In this document: piece by piece, positions 16,810-24,704 of the stretch
Layout of the letters: each line of letters begins with the position of its first letter
Position numbering within the stretch: position 1 is the first letter of the stretch
Assembly: GCF_000424265.1 (NCBI RefSeq)
Contig: NZ_AUJO01000003.1
Location: 213,093 to 277,092 of the forward strand
Direction: 5' to 3'
Source of the DNA: Butyrivibrio sp. WCD3002
Lineage (GTDB): Bacteria > Bacillota > Clostridia > Lachnospirales > Lachnospiraceae
DNA: 64,000 bases
The notes under the pieces: generated by a model
Database searches by the model: none
The model's input: the letters and a program-made list of their open reading frames with translations, nothing else
What the model was told of the DNA's origin: nothing
Position numbers and translations under genes: made by a program

Positions 16810-17262
16810 CTATTTTTTCTTAAGGTTATCTGTATCTATCAGAATTGTTACCGGGCCGTCATTTACAGACTCAACCTTCATGTCGGCACCGAATTCTCCT
16901 GTCTGAACTTCGAAGCCCTTATTCCTGCATTCTGAGACCACCAGTTCATATAATGGCTCTGAGATAGCGGGCTTTGCTGCGTCGGTGAAACCGGGTCTTC
17001 TGGAAGAAACATCTGCATAAAGAGTGAACTGACTGACTATAAGAAGCTTTGCTCCCGCATCTGCAGGGCCGATATTCATCTTGCCGTTTTCATCCTCAAA
17101 AACACGAAGACCGCAAATACGATCCGCAACCTTTATGGCTTCTGCCTCAGTATCATCACTTCGTACACCCAAAAGAACAAGAAATCCGTTTCCGATTTCA
17201 GATACCTTTTTCCCATCTATCGTGACTGATGCTGATAAAACTCTTGTTACTACCGCTCTCAT
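16810..17262 (-). CDS. dtd: D-aminoacyl-tRNA deacylase
   Basis: Removes D-amino acids (and glycine) mis-attached to tRNA. The 150-aa protein has the canonical start MRAVVTRVLSASVTIDG and both active-site motifs, SQFTLYAD and NDGPVTI. The usual GNRPSF segment is replaced by SRRPGF. The start overlaps the stop of the upstream alpha/beta hydrolase (ATGA), so the two are translationally coupled. Complete length. Confidence 0.95.
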   Translation of the reverse strand: MRAVVTRVLSASVTIDGKKVSEIGNGFLVLLGVRSDDTEAEAIKVADRICGLRVFEDENGKMNIGPADAGAKLLIVSQFTLYADVSSRRPGFTDAAKPAISEPLYELVVSECRNKGFEVQTGEFGADMKVESVNDGPVTILIDTDNLKKK

Positions 17263-18011
17263 TTTGCTCCTTCCGTAAGTTCTGTTAAAAAGCTCTTAAT
17301 GGCATCTGTAACTTTTTCAAGGCTGTTGTCGTAGCAATGTGTATCGCCCGGGATAAGAACCAGCTTGCAGTTTTTATAAAGCTTTGCAGCATCGATTGAA
17401 TACTGTACAGGAACTGCCTCATCCTCGTCGCCATGAACGATAAGTACAGGTCCATCATATTTTTCTATAGCTTCTTCCACATGAAGTGTCTGGGCTGCGC
17501 GTATGTAGTTTCCGCTAAGGCTCCTGCCATCCCATGAAAAGAGCTCATCCGGAATATGATCAGGATCAAAAGGCTGTCCAAGAAGGTTACCTTTTCTTGC
17601 GCCCTCAAGGATTACCAGGGCCGGTGAAAGAGGAAGAAGTGCCTTGATCTTATCTCTCTCCATTCCTGCAAGGAGCATAGCCGTAAGTCCGCCCTGAGAA
17701 TGACCTGCTACATAAATATCTGTCACAAAATCCAGAGTCTTTGCATAATCCATAACTGCCATTGCATTTGTAAGCCACTTATACAGTGTATGATTTTTGA
17801 ATTCGCCGTCACTGTTACCATGTCCATACATTTCAACTCTGAGGGTAGCAAAGCCAACTTCATTCATAGCTTCCTGAGCTGCTATGATATGTCTCTCCTC
17901 CATGTGGCCTGTAAAGCCGTGAATTATGATGCAAAGCGGGCATTTCTCAGCGCCGTTTTTAGGCATATCGATTTTCGCATTAAGCCTTATTCCGTCGTCA
18001 GTAATATACAT
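17259..18011 (-). CDS. Alpha/beta hydrolase
   Basis: Serine hydrolase of 250 aa, cytoplasmic. Oxyanion-hole region IIHGFTG, nucleophile elbow GHSQGG, acidic residue in VHGDEDEAVP and catalytic His in GDTHCYD. The closest type is the peptidase S9-like/esterase group with a small cap (MEERHIIAAQEAM). Strong ribosome site GGAGGAG. Co-operonic and coupled by a 4-bp overlap with dtd. The substrate is not known. Confidence 0.9.
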   Translation of the reverse strand: MYITDDGIRLNAKIDMPKNGAEKCPLCIIIHGFTGHMEERHIIAAQEAMNEVGFATLRVEMYGHGNSDGEFKNHTLYKWLTNAMAVMDYAKTLDFVTDIYVAGHSQGGLTAMLLAGMERDKIKALLPLSPALVILEGARKGNLLGQPFDPDHIPDELFSWDGRSLSGNYIRAAQTLHVEEAIEKYDGPVLIVHGDEDEAVPVQYSIDAAKLYKNCKLVLIPGDTHCYDNSLEKVTDAIKSFLTELTEGAK

Positions 18012-18059
18012 TTTCTGTCTCCTCCGTTTTAGTAAATTATTATCATGTGTATTTATAGC

Positions 18060-18704
18060 TTAAAGTCTTGCACACTCATAGGCTTCAAGTGGCTGCCCCA
18101 TAAGTTCCATTATCTTCAGTTCATCCTCTGCATCCCTCACTGCGTTGTGGGTCTCGCAATAATTTGAGCCGTGGCCAAGCATCCTTAAAATCTCTTCCAC
18201 GCCGTAGCCTCTCTTAAGTCTGCCTGTCTTGCAACACTCTGCGGTTGCAGGAATACTTTTATTATACTGCTTGTAAGCAGCAAGTCTCATAATGTCGAAC
18301 CATTCAAAATCAGAAAGCTCCGGCATGTGACCATAGTCAAATCTGGCATTATAGGCAAAAATGGATCCTGCACCTTTTTCTCTAAGGTAATTGCCGATAT
18401 CCCTCATCACCTTTTTCCTGTCACCCTTAAGCTGTGTGGCATCCTTGGCGATATAGAGGACACTGTCAAACATTCCTCCAACAAATATCTCAGGCTCTAG
18501 TATGTAATATCTTAGATCAATACACCTGAAGGTCTTTGCATCAGCAAGGGCAATTCCTATTGACATTACTTCATCATGCCAGTTGGTTTCTGTGTCGATA
18601 ACTGCGATTACAGATGATGGTGTTTTCTTTTCTGCCTTTTTTGAAGACTTTGATGATGTATTTTTTATCATCTCCAGAAAATCCAGGGATTTGTTATAAC
18701 TCAT
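18060..18704 (-). CDS. DnaQ-like 3'-5' exonuclease
   Basis: DEDDh-type exonuclease fold of 214 aa. ExoI motif AVIDTETNW, ExoII around YNARFDYGHM, ExoIII HNAVRDAEDEL. An N-terminal helical, Lys/Ser-rich segment of about 30 residues precedes the domain. The start at 18704 (MSYNKSLDF) has AAGGAG 4 nt upstream, better than the ATG at 18719. It lacks polymerase or BRCT domains, so it is a stand-alone nuclease with DNA repair or RNA end trimming as possible roles. It lies 48 bp upstream of the hydrolase/dtd pair, on the same strand. Confidence 0.87.
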   Translation of the reverse strand: MSYNKSLDFLEMIKNTSSKSSKKAEKKTPSSVIAVIDTETNWHDEVMSIGIALADAKTFRCIDLRYYILEPEIFVGGMFDSVLYIAKDATQLKGDRKKVMRDIGNYLREKGAGSIFAYNARFDYGHMPELSDFEWFDIMRLAAYKQYNKSIPATAECCKTGRLKRGYGVEEILRMLGHGSNYCETHNAVRDAEDELKIMELMGQPLEAYECARL

Positions 18705-18842
18705 AAAACTCCTTAACAATAATTATTCAGTACATTTCATTTTAACACCTGCCGGGCATATTAGCATTTTTGCGCCAAATGGTATATTATATAACAATAT
18801 TAAGTATATCCTTTCCGGGATAAAAATGGGGAGAATTTTAAC

Positions 18843-19178
18843 ATGATGGAAAAAAGAATTCGCGACAGATTAAAGAGGGTCGAAAAGCTCGAGACAGAAC
18901 TTTTATCCGACGAAGAGATTCTTGCAGAGAAAAAAGAGATTCAAATGCTAATTGATGCCATTCATCAGGAACTGCTTAGAAGAATCATTATTATGGCAGC
19001 GCTCATTGTAGGACTTACGATATGTGTAGTTGGAATTCTGGCAAATCCTACACCGCTTAATCTGATTACGGTTCTGATCAGTATACTACTCCTTATTATC
19101 TCAATTCTTCAATACTGTCAGAAGTTCCATATACTTGGTGATTTGTTCAAAGCAGCAGACAAACTGAATGTGGAATAA
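18843..19178 (+). CDS. Small two-TM membrane protein, 111 aa
   Basis: Unrecognised protein with a charged coiled-coil N-terminal half (about residues 4-46), followed by two hydrophobic helices (about 47-66 and 72-88) separated by NPTPLN, and a cytoplasmic-type tail KFHILGDLFKAADKLNVE. GGGGAG ribosome site. Divergent from the exonuclease gene and just upstream of the tRNA-Leu pair. No function is proposed. Confidence 0.7.
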   Translation: MMEKRIRDRLKRVEKLETELLSDEEILAEKKEIQMLIDAIHQELLRRIIIMAALIVGLTICVVGILANPTPLNLITVLISILLLIISILQYCQKFHILGDLFKAADKLNVE

Positions 19179-19213
19179 AATGCATAAAAAGCTCTTGATA
19201 TAATAAAATATCG

Positions 19214-19242
19214 TTGACAAAATGAAGCATAATAGATAGAAT
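19214..19242 (+). promoter_or_regulatory. Promoter of the tRNA-Leu pair
   Basis: Consensus TTGACA (19214-19219), 17-bp spacer, TAGAAT (19237-19242), 15 bp before the first tRNA base. Confidence 0.85.
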
Positions 19243-19257
19243 AACTATTGTTGTTTG

Positions 19258-19340
19258 CAGGAATGGCGGAATTGGCAGACGCGCACGGTTCAGGTCCGTG
19301 TGATAGCAATATCATGAGGGTTCAAGTCCCTTTTCCTGCA
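19258..19340 (+). tRNA. tRNA-Leu (anticodon CAG)
   Basis: 83-nt class II tRNA: acceptor GCAGGAA/TTCCTGC, anticodon stem CACGG/CCGTG with loop TTCAGGT giving CAG, variable arm GATAGCAATATC, T-arm GGGTTCAAGTCCC. No encoded CCA. First of two tandem tRNA-Leu genes sharing one promoter. Confidence 0.95.
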
Positions 19341-19380
19341 TCAGTTTTCAACTAAAGCAACTGAACTTAATATGTTAAAT

Positions 19381-19464
19381 GCGGAAGTGTCGGAATTGGC
19401 AGACGAGCAAGACTAAGGATCTTGTGATGTTTACATCGTGAGGGTTCAAGTCCCTTCTTCCGCA
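19381..19464 (+). tRNA. tRNA-Leu (anticodon AAG), second copy
   Basis: 84-nt class II tRNA, acceptor GCGGAAG/CTTCCGC, loop CTAAGGA giving AAG, variable arm TGATGTTTACATCG. Apart from two variable-arm bases it is identical to the gene at 12307-12390. It is followed directly by a long hairpin and a structured element, as in that locus. Confidence 0.95.
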
Positions 19465-19523
19465 CTGTAATACAAAAGATGGTCAGCATAAAGCTGACCA
19501 TCTTTTGTATTACAGTGCGGAAG
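19457..19523 (+). terminator. 31-bp perfect hairpin after tRNA-Leu(AAG)
   Basis: Perfect 31-bp inverted repeat (19457-19487 and 19493-19523) with a 5-nt loop. The inner part AAAAGATGGTCAGC/GCTGACCATCTTTT acts as a terminator. The outer 7 bp are the tRNA 3' acceptor strand on one arm and its complement GCGGAAG, the start of the next element, on the other. This arm length is far more than termination needs. Confidence 0.85.
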
Positions 19524-19609
19524 CGAACATTGAACCCTAGGTTCAATCTCCGCTTCGCTCCGGTCGTTGCTAAACGCGTGCCACAGGCACGCAGCAACCC
19601 ATCTTCCGC
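19517..19609 (+). repeat. tRNA-Leu-associated structured element, copy B1
   Basis: Module bounded by GCGGAAG/CTTCCGC (the tRNA-Leu acceptor stem) with TTGAACC/GGTTCAA, then TCTCCGCTTCGCTCCGGTCG, then the 6-bp stem GTTGCT/AGCAAC (19566-19571, 19593-19598) with a 5'-only AAAC bulge and GCGTGCC/GGCACGC hairpin, then CCCATCTTCCGC. The inner hairpin is almost identical to that of element A2, but the 6-bp stem has different, compensating bases. Confidence 0.7.
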
Positions 19610-19664
19610 TCTTGCAACGATTTAGCTAATATTGATTTTCCGCTGCTTCCCCCTATCCAATGAA

Positions 19665-19751
19665 TTATTCACTTAATTCTGATCTTATCAGTTTTTTGAT
19701 TGCATCATAGTTTTCTTCTGTTAGAGAGTGAAGAAATGCCATATTTTGCAT
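19665..19751 (-). pseudogene. Short relic frame, 28 codons
   Basis: MQNMAFLHSLTEENYDAIKK followed by LIRSELSE and a stop reads like the C-terminal end of a larger protein, but it has no ribosome site and nothing coding upstream. Not assignable. The surrounding stretch 19610-19977 holds no other gene. Confidence 0.3.
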
Positions 19752-19806
19752 TTTTTATATTCTACTACTTTCATTACGAAGGTATGACCACCCTGACATT
19801 TTGGTC

Positions 19807-19910
19807 TGTTGTGAAGCACTAATAGAGATATTTCAACAGGTTATGTAGCCCATTTTAGCCTGTTTGAAAGTTCTAATCGCACCATTTCAACAGATCAAAT
19901 GCATTTTAGG
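19807..19910. repeat. Two-copy degenerate tandem repeat, about 54 bp
   Basis: Units 19807-19860 and 19861-19910 share the order TGTTxTGAAxxxCTAATxxxxx, ATTTCAACAG, xCATTTTAG. Part of unit 1 can also pair with unit 2 (TTTCAACAGG with CCTGTTTGAAA). It is non-coding and similar in style to the array at 11601-11871, but with a different sequence. Confidence 0.45.
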
Positions 19911-19914
19911 TAAC

Positions 19915-19939
19915 AAACCCCTAGAAAAATCAGGGGTTT
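19915..19939. terminator. Possible terminator after GNAT gene
   Basis: AAACCCCT/AGGGGTTT stem with a 9-nt loop between the GNAT stop and the repeat region. The minus-strand T-run is weak. Confidence 0.45.
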
Positions 19940-19977
19940 TGAATCTGCAGCTTCCTGCGATTCGTCATTAGTCTTAT

Positions 19978-20463
19978 TCATGAAAAGTTAAACTGCATGA
20001 AATTACCATTATGTTTAAATCCATATGATTCATACAACTTAACACCCATATCCGAAGCTGTGATATAGATTGTTCCGCAGCCATAGGCTTTTGCTTCATT
20101 TACAACTCTATCCAGGAGGTTTGTGGCAATTCCCACTCTCCTGTAATCGGGATCTGTATACATGCTTGATAAAATCCCCAGTTTACCTGATGGGCAGGCA
20201 AAGTATGGTGGTTTCTCTGCAAAAGACATTCCGCTTGTCCCAACAATTTTGTCCCCATCGAAGGCAAGCCATGAAACATAAGTGCCGGCAGCCATATTTC
20301 TTTTGTAAAAATCAAATAGAGCATCCTCAAGGTCTACGCCTTCCGGAACAGTCCTGCCCTGTGATGTGTATTCCTCCGTCAACTGGTCTATTCTCATTTT
20401 GACGATTCTGCTTAATTCGTTCTCAGTTAGTCTTTTATATACTATATCCCGTTCTGGCTTCAT
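19978..20463 (-). CDS. GNAT family N-acetyltransferase
   Basis: 161-aa acetyl-CoA-dependent acyltransferase. The fold is clear from SMYTDPDYRRVGIATNLLDR (strand plus the V/RxxGxG/A acetyl-CoA loop) and the C-terminal TASDMGVKLYESYGFKHNG. It lacks other domains. Ribosome site GAAGGAG. The substrate is not predictable. The next gene upstream on this strand is a 56-aa gene 112 bp away. Confidence 0.9.
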   Translation of the reverse strand: MKPERDIVYKRLTENELSRIVKMRIDQLTEEYTSQGRTVPEGVDLEDALFDFYKRNMAAGTYVSWLAFDGDKIVGTSGMSFAEKPPYFACPSGKLGILSSMYTDPDYRRVGIATNLLDRVVNEAKAYGCGTIYITASDMGVKLYESYGFKHNGNFMQFNFS

Positions 20464-20575
20464 TGTGCTAATCTCCTTCTCATATTGAATATCTTTGAAT
20501 CTGATTCGTTTCTTTACTATGATCAGCGTAAATTCACGTTTATCCGGATAACATCAAAATCTTGCCACCATCTCT

Positions 20576-20746
20576 TTAAAATGAAAGTGGCTCAATCATT
20601 CCTGCCGGTGCATGCTTCTGAACAGTCCTTGTAAGACTAAACAGCATGTATTTAGCATCACGTTCTGACATCTCATCTATAAACTTATGTAGCTTTTCAT
20701 CATTCTTTTCCATCAAAATACTTGCAAACAATTCTGATCTGTTCAT
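20576..20746 (-). CDS. Small helical protein, 56 aa
   Basis: Unrecognised acidic/basic helical protein starting MNRSELFASILMEKNDEKLH. The ATG at 20746 has a strong GGAGGAG site 4 nt upstream; an in-frame ATG at 20761 is upstream of that site. No membrane segment. It precedes the GNAT gene on the same strand and could be co-transcribed. Real translation is likely; the role is unknown. Confidence 0.6.
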   Translation of the reverse strand: MNRSELFASILMEKNDEKLHKFIDEMSERDAKYMLFSLTRTVQKHAPAGMIEPLSF

Positions 20747-20966
20747 AGCTCTCCTCCACAAACTGCGATTATTATCTTACCTTTCATTCAATAATATCAT
20801 CTCTGTGGAATTATGTGATATCCCACAAAAATAATGTTTAATCTTTTATTAAAAAAAATATAATAATATGCGTGGGATTTTTAATTAGTAATCATATATA
20901 TATGTATGAAATAAAAAAGTTAACGGTTCAAAGTGCCGAATAATAAAATTTCAGGAGGATAAAATA

Positions 20967-22115
20967 ATGCCTAAGCGTTATGCTGCAACAAATTTAGTAG
21001 AAGACATAGAGGAAGCAGACAGAAAGAAACTATGGGATACTGCCACATCAACCGATAAGGAAATACAGCGCGGCAATGGCTACCAAAACATAATCAAGGC
21101 CGGAAACCAATTATCTAAATACAAGGGCGAGATGTGTAGCCAGATGATCTATGACACCTTTGAGGGTGTGCCCGGAATGAGCGATGAGATTTCTGATCAG
21201 CTATCAACAAATATGCTGAATTATCTCCTTAAAAATGTGATCGTTGAGAAAGACGGCCAGAAGATGAATTATGCAGCCGCCTATGGAATACCTTTTGGAA
21301 CTTCACGCGACTACAGTTATTTTGGTGACGGAAATGAGCAAAAATATATCAATTCAGTATTAGCACATATGGCTATCAATATGACAGATGGTGACCTGGC
21401 TCAAGGCAAGATCAAGATGTCTGTCATGATTAATAACGAAATGCATGAGATTATTCCGGCCACACCGGAGGTTATTAAGCAGAGAGAGCAAGAGCAGGCA
21501 GCCGCTGAAGCTGAGAAAGCTCAGAAGGAAAAAGAAGAAGCCATAAAGAGCGGCAAGATCAAAGAAGATCCCGCTGATAATCCGATGATCGAAGCCCTTG
21601 ATCCTGATCAGAGATCTGCAGTTGCTGCTCTCAGGGATAGCCTTATGAAGAAAAAGAAGGCTCTCGAAGGTACCTATACAAACAGAAAAAGAGAGGACAA
21701 CTCACCTGAGTACAATGCCATGAAGGACGCTCTTGACAATGCTGTCAAAGCCACAAACCTCAATAACGGCAATACCCTGAATGAACTTCTCTCAGCTTTA
21801 TCAGAGGCTGACAGAACTGCCAAGGCCTATGAAAAAAAGGATAACATCACAAGAGGCTGGTCAATCGGTAATGGACACACCAGGCTTTCAAATTCCAGGA
21901 GTATACAGAAGGCTATCAGCTCCTTCAAGAAAAATCCTCATATTGGAGTAGTAAATGCCACTAATCTGGATGGTCTTATGAAACTTGAAGGTGTGGCAGA
22001 TAAACATGAATCCAACAGGCACTCAAGAATCAGGCAGAACTCAACCAGCAAGCAGATTGCTACCGGAGAGAAAATCGAAGGTCCTGAAATAAAAAGCAGT
22101 AACATCATGAAATAA
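20967..22115 (+). CDS. Unrecognised coiled-coil protein, 382 aa
   Basis: Cytoplasmic-looking protein without signal peptide or membrane helix, with a strong AGGAGG site. Residues 1-160 form a mixed alpha/beta region (KNVIVEKDGQKMNYAAAYGI). Residues 168-200 are a charged Glu/Lys/Ala coil. Residues about 215-292 are helical, with SPEYNAMKDALDNAVKA and later LLSALSEADRTAKAYEKKD, and the tail (300-382) is basic and Ser/Asn-rich. A similar S-x2-Y ... L-x6-A-x5-Y-x3-K layout occurs near the C-terminus of the convergent gene at 22529-24550, suggesting a shared domain. I do not recognise the family. Confidence 0.8.
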   Translation: MPKRYAATNLVEDIEEADRKKLWDTATSTDKEIQRGNGYQNIIKAGNQLSKYKGEMCSQMIYDTFEGVPGMSDEISDQLSTNMLNYLLKNVIVEKDGQKMNYAAAYGIPFGTSRDYSYFGDGNEQKYINSVLAHMAINMTDGDLAQGKIKMSVMINNEMHEIIPATPEVIKQREQEQAAAEAEKAQKEKEEAIKSGKIKEDPADNPMIEALDPDQRSAVAALRDSLMKKKKALEGTYTNRKREDNSPEYNAMKDALDNAVKATNLNNGNTLNELLSALSEADRTAKAYEKKDNITRGWSIGNGHTRLSNSRSIQKAISSFKKNPHIGVVNATNLDGLMKLEGVADKHESNRHSRIRQNSTSKQIATGEKIEGPEIKSSNIMK

Positions 22116-22149
22116 TGAGCTAAGCAAAGAATTTGAGATTACATAATCA

Positions 22150-22484
22150 TCAAGCTCTTTTTATCGATTCCTGTATCTGCTTTTTGTAAGATACAGGAAT
22201 ATCCTTAAGATCCTTTGGAATCGAGAGGATAATGCGAAGCATGATACTATTATGGAAAATATCTGCAGTGTTTCCGCCTCTTCTACAGCTTACTACTGAC
22301 GCACCCACTTTCCTGTTTCGCTGCATTTTCCGCAGGAAATGCATCCTCGGATATCTTTTGTTCCCACTTGAATCAGCTCCGTCTCGATGCCTTCCTTCTC
22401 AAACACTTTGATCATTTCATCCAGTGCAGTCGCCGTACAACCGTGCTGGTGCGCGCTTCCATTCAGCAATAGTACCTTACTCAT
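22150..22484 (-). pseudogene. NADPH-dependent FMN reductase, internal deletion
   Basis: The N-terminus of an iron-sulfur flavoprotein / FMN reductase is intact (MSKVLLLNGSAHQHGCTATA, then IRGCISCGKCSETGK) with a good GGAGGTGG site. The sequence then jumps, with a change of frame, to VGASVVSCRRGGNTA, a segment that normally lies many residues further on. After that it continues into an unmatched tail ending in IQESIKRA. So an out-of-frame internal deletion has removed the middle of the flavin domain. It lies between two convergent coiled-coil genes. Confidence 0.75.
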
Positions 22485-22528
22485 TTGGTCCACCTCCAAT
22501 ACTTTGTATATTACTTAATCTGACACTA

Positions 22529-24550
22529 TCAAAAACCATTATTTGAGAAGGAACTTCTGCTGCTGTTAAAGCTTTTTCTTATGTCATCTTCCTTCATAGG
22601 ATTAACTCTTTCTTTTGCATTGTCTTTTCGTTTGCTGCCGGTATTTTTATTCTGACTGACACCATGCTTATTTAGCATATCATTATAGGATAACGAATTA
22701 ACAGGACCATCCTTTTTCATGCCTCTATCAATGATGATGGATCGTTCAAGACCAAGTTCTTTGCGCATATCAGCAAGGAGCTTTACAGAATCCTGCATTA
22801 CGCCGATACGTCTCTTAGACTTCTCATCGGTTTTATTTGTAAATGCTCCATTCTCGGTCAGCTCCTTCCTATCCATCTTTCTGTTGAAATATGACTGAAT
22901 ATTCCGCTCCGCTTTTTCAATATCACTTCTCAATTGGTTCTTATCAATAACAAATCCTTCTTTGTGGAGCTCATAATTCTGTTTTAATTCTTTGATAGCA
23001 GTTACAGAATCATCATACTGTCCGCTTCCAAACCATACATTTTTCTGTGCTCCATCTGCTCTTCTGATAATGCTATCCAGCTCACTGATTCTTTCAGCCC
23101 CATTCTTAGAATCCGTTTTCTCTTCGCCTGCATTAGTAATGCCATTGATATTACCGGTATGCTCAATAATGCCATGCCTACTCAGACTGCTATAATCAAT
23201 TTTGCTCTTGGTATCATTACTTATTTGACCCGGATTATTGACGGAATACTTTCTGTCAAGCTTTTCATGGAAACCTTGCTGACCGGGGCTTATCTTATTC
23301 GCTTCTTTATTCGAAATTAGTATACCCCTCTTTATTTCCGTCTGAAGATATAAATTGTTATCCAGCTCATCTACAAGAGACTCTCCATTATTGCCGGTCA
23401 CTTCCATTAGTTTATTTATGGCCAGCATAATTTCACTTGAGCCTTTGATTCTTGCTTCAAGCCTACTGCTTTCAGACTCTTGATATTTAGGGTCTGTCTT
23501 TGCCTTTTCCGTTAAATATTGCTTAATGATATTTCTCTTCTCGGTAGCATTCAAGCCGGCAAAATCTTTATCTTTGATCTTGTTTCCTAATTCTTCTATT
23601 TTCTTCTGCCTATCGGCTTGTTCTTTTTCACGCTTTTCTGCTTCCCTTTTCCGGCGTTCTTCATTCTCTATCTTTTCGCGCTCTTCTCTCTCCTTACGTT
23701 CTTTTTCCCTGCGCTCTTCATTCTCCTTTAGTTCTTTTTCCCTAAGTTCTTCCCTCTCCTTGCGCTCTTTTTCCCTGCGCTCTTCTTCCAGGCGCTCTTT
23801 TTCCCTGCGCTCATTATCCTCTTTTTCCTTTTTATCACGCTGTGCTGCTTCTAACTTTTCGCGCTCTTCCTTTTCCTTCTTTTCGCGTTCCTCTCTCTCC
23901 TTACGCTCCGCTTCCCTCTTTTTTTCTTCTTCGGCTTCTTTTTTCTCCTGCTCTTCTCTCTCCTTGCGTGCTTCCTCTTCCTGCCTTTTTAGTTCTTCCT
24001 CTTCTTCTTTTCTTCTCTGTTCTTCTTTAATTCTGCGCTCTTCCCGCTCCTTTTCCTGCTGTTCTTCTCTTTTCCTGTTCTCAGCATCAGCTACTTCCTG
24101 CGCAGCTCTCTTATCGCGGGCAGCCTGAATTTTCTTTTGACGATTTTCACGCATCTGGGTGACCTGCCCCTTTTCAATGCCATCATCATATTCTCTGGCA
24201 TTGATCTTACCCAAATCGATCATATCCTGAGTGCTTACTCTGTCTCTATAAGCCATCTTCATCCATATCGGATCCTGAAGCTCCTTAAGACATTCCTCAC
24301 CTGATGTAACATACTGGGCAAGCCTGCGATATGAACTCCCAAGCATATGATGATTTATCTGTCTGTGCAAAGAAAAATCATCGCCTTGACCGATTATCTG
24401 AATTCCCTGAAAATACAGATAATCTGCAAATAGCTGCATCTTCTCATCAACTTTCATTTTTTCAAAAGCCGCCTGATCTTTCATTTTGCTTTCCAGCGAC
24501 TCTAACATTTCGGTAGGATTTTTTCCCTGTACACTAGTAAAATTTGCCAT
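22529..24550 (-). CDS. Long charged coiled-coil protein, 673 aa
   Basis: N-terminal helical domain (1 to about 140: NPTEMLESLESKMKDQAAFE...). An uninterrupted Glu/Lys/Arg/Gln region of about 200 residues with repeated EREERR, KEREERE and EKERKE patterns follows, then a C-terminal helical part (SGQYDDSVTAIKELKQNYEL, later NQLRSDIEKAERNIQSYFNR) and a Ser/Asn-rich end. No signal peptide or membrane segment. The coil would form a single stable alpha helix or a long coiled coil. The start at 24550 has GAGGAG 6 nt upstream. The antisense strand of the coil gives long Ser/Phe/Leu-rich open frames, which are artefacts. Function unknown. Confidence 0.82.
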   Translation of the reverse strand: MANFTSVQGKNPTEMLESLESKMKDQAAFEKMKVDEKMQLFADYLYFQGIQIIGQGDDFSLHRQINHHMLGSSYRRLAQYVTSGEECLKELQDPIWMKMAYRDRVSTQDMIDLGKINAREYDDGIEKGQVTQMRENRQKKIQAARDKRAAQEVADAENRKREEQQEKEREERRIKEEQRRKEEEEELKRQEEEARKEREEQEKKEAEEEKKREAERKEREEREKKEKEEREKLEAAQRDKKEKEDNERREKERLEEERREKERKEREELREKELKENEERREKERKEREEREKIENEERRKREAEKREKEQADRQKKIEELGNKIKDKDFAGLNATEKRNIIKQYLTEKAKTDPKYQESESSRLEARIKGSSEIMLAINKLMEVTGNNGESLVDELDNNLYLQTEIKRGILISNKEANKISPGQQGFHEKLDRKYSVNNPGQISNDTKSKIDYSSLSRHGIIEHTGNINGITNAGEEKTDSKNGAERISELDSIIRRADGAQKNVWFGSGQYDDSVTAIKELKQNYELHKEGFVIDKNQLRSDIEKAERNIQSYFNRKMDRKELTENGAFTNKTDEKSKRRIGVMQDSVKLLADMRKELGLERSIIIDRGMKKDGPVNSLSYNDMLNKHGVSQNKNTGSKRKDNAKERVNPMKEDDIRKSFNSSRSSFSNNGF

Positions 24551-24649
24551 ATCCTTCTCCTCATAAAAAAACAATGTCAACAGTGAAAAATTCTATTTAC
24601 CTTTATATATGAATTATGAAACAAAACACCATTCAATATCTATTAAGAA

Positions 24650-24696
24650 AGTATAAAAACTCCCGAACCCACATTTTTCTGTGAGTCAGGGAGTTT
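24650..24696 (-). terminator. Terminator of the SpoIIE-type phosphatase gene
   Basis: AAACTCCC/GGGAGTTT outer stem (24656-24696) with inner CTCACAG/ATGTGGG pairing, followed on the minus strand by a T-rich run. Confidence 0.8.
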
Positions 24697-24704
24697 GAAC
24701 CATC

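Noticed and set aside
19517..19609. Twister-type ribozyme in the structured element
   Set aside because: Some words look alike (GCTAAACGCG) but I could not place the conserved twister loops and pairings, so no ribozyme class is claimed.
23526..24128. Long Ser/Leu/Phe-rich open frame antisense to the coiled-coil gene
   Set aside because: It is the expected complement of repeated Glu/Lys/Arg codons; no ribosome site and no plausible protein.
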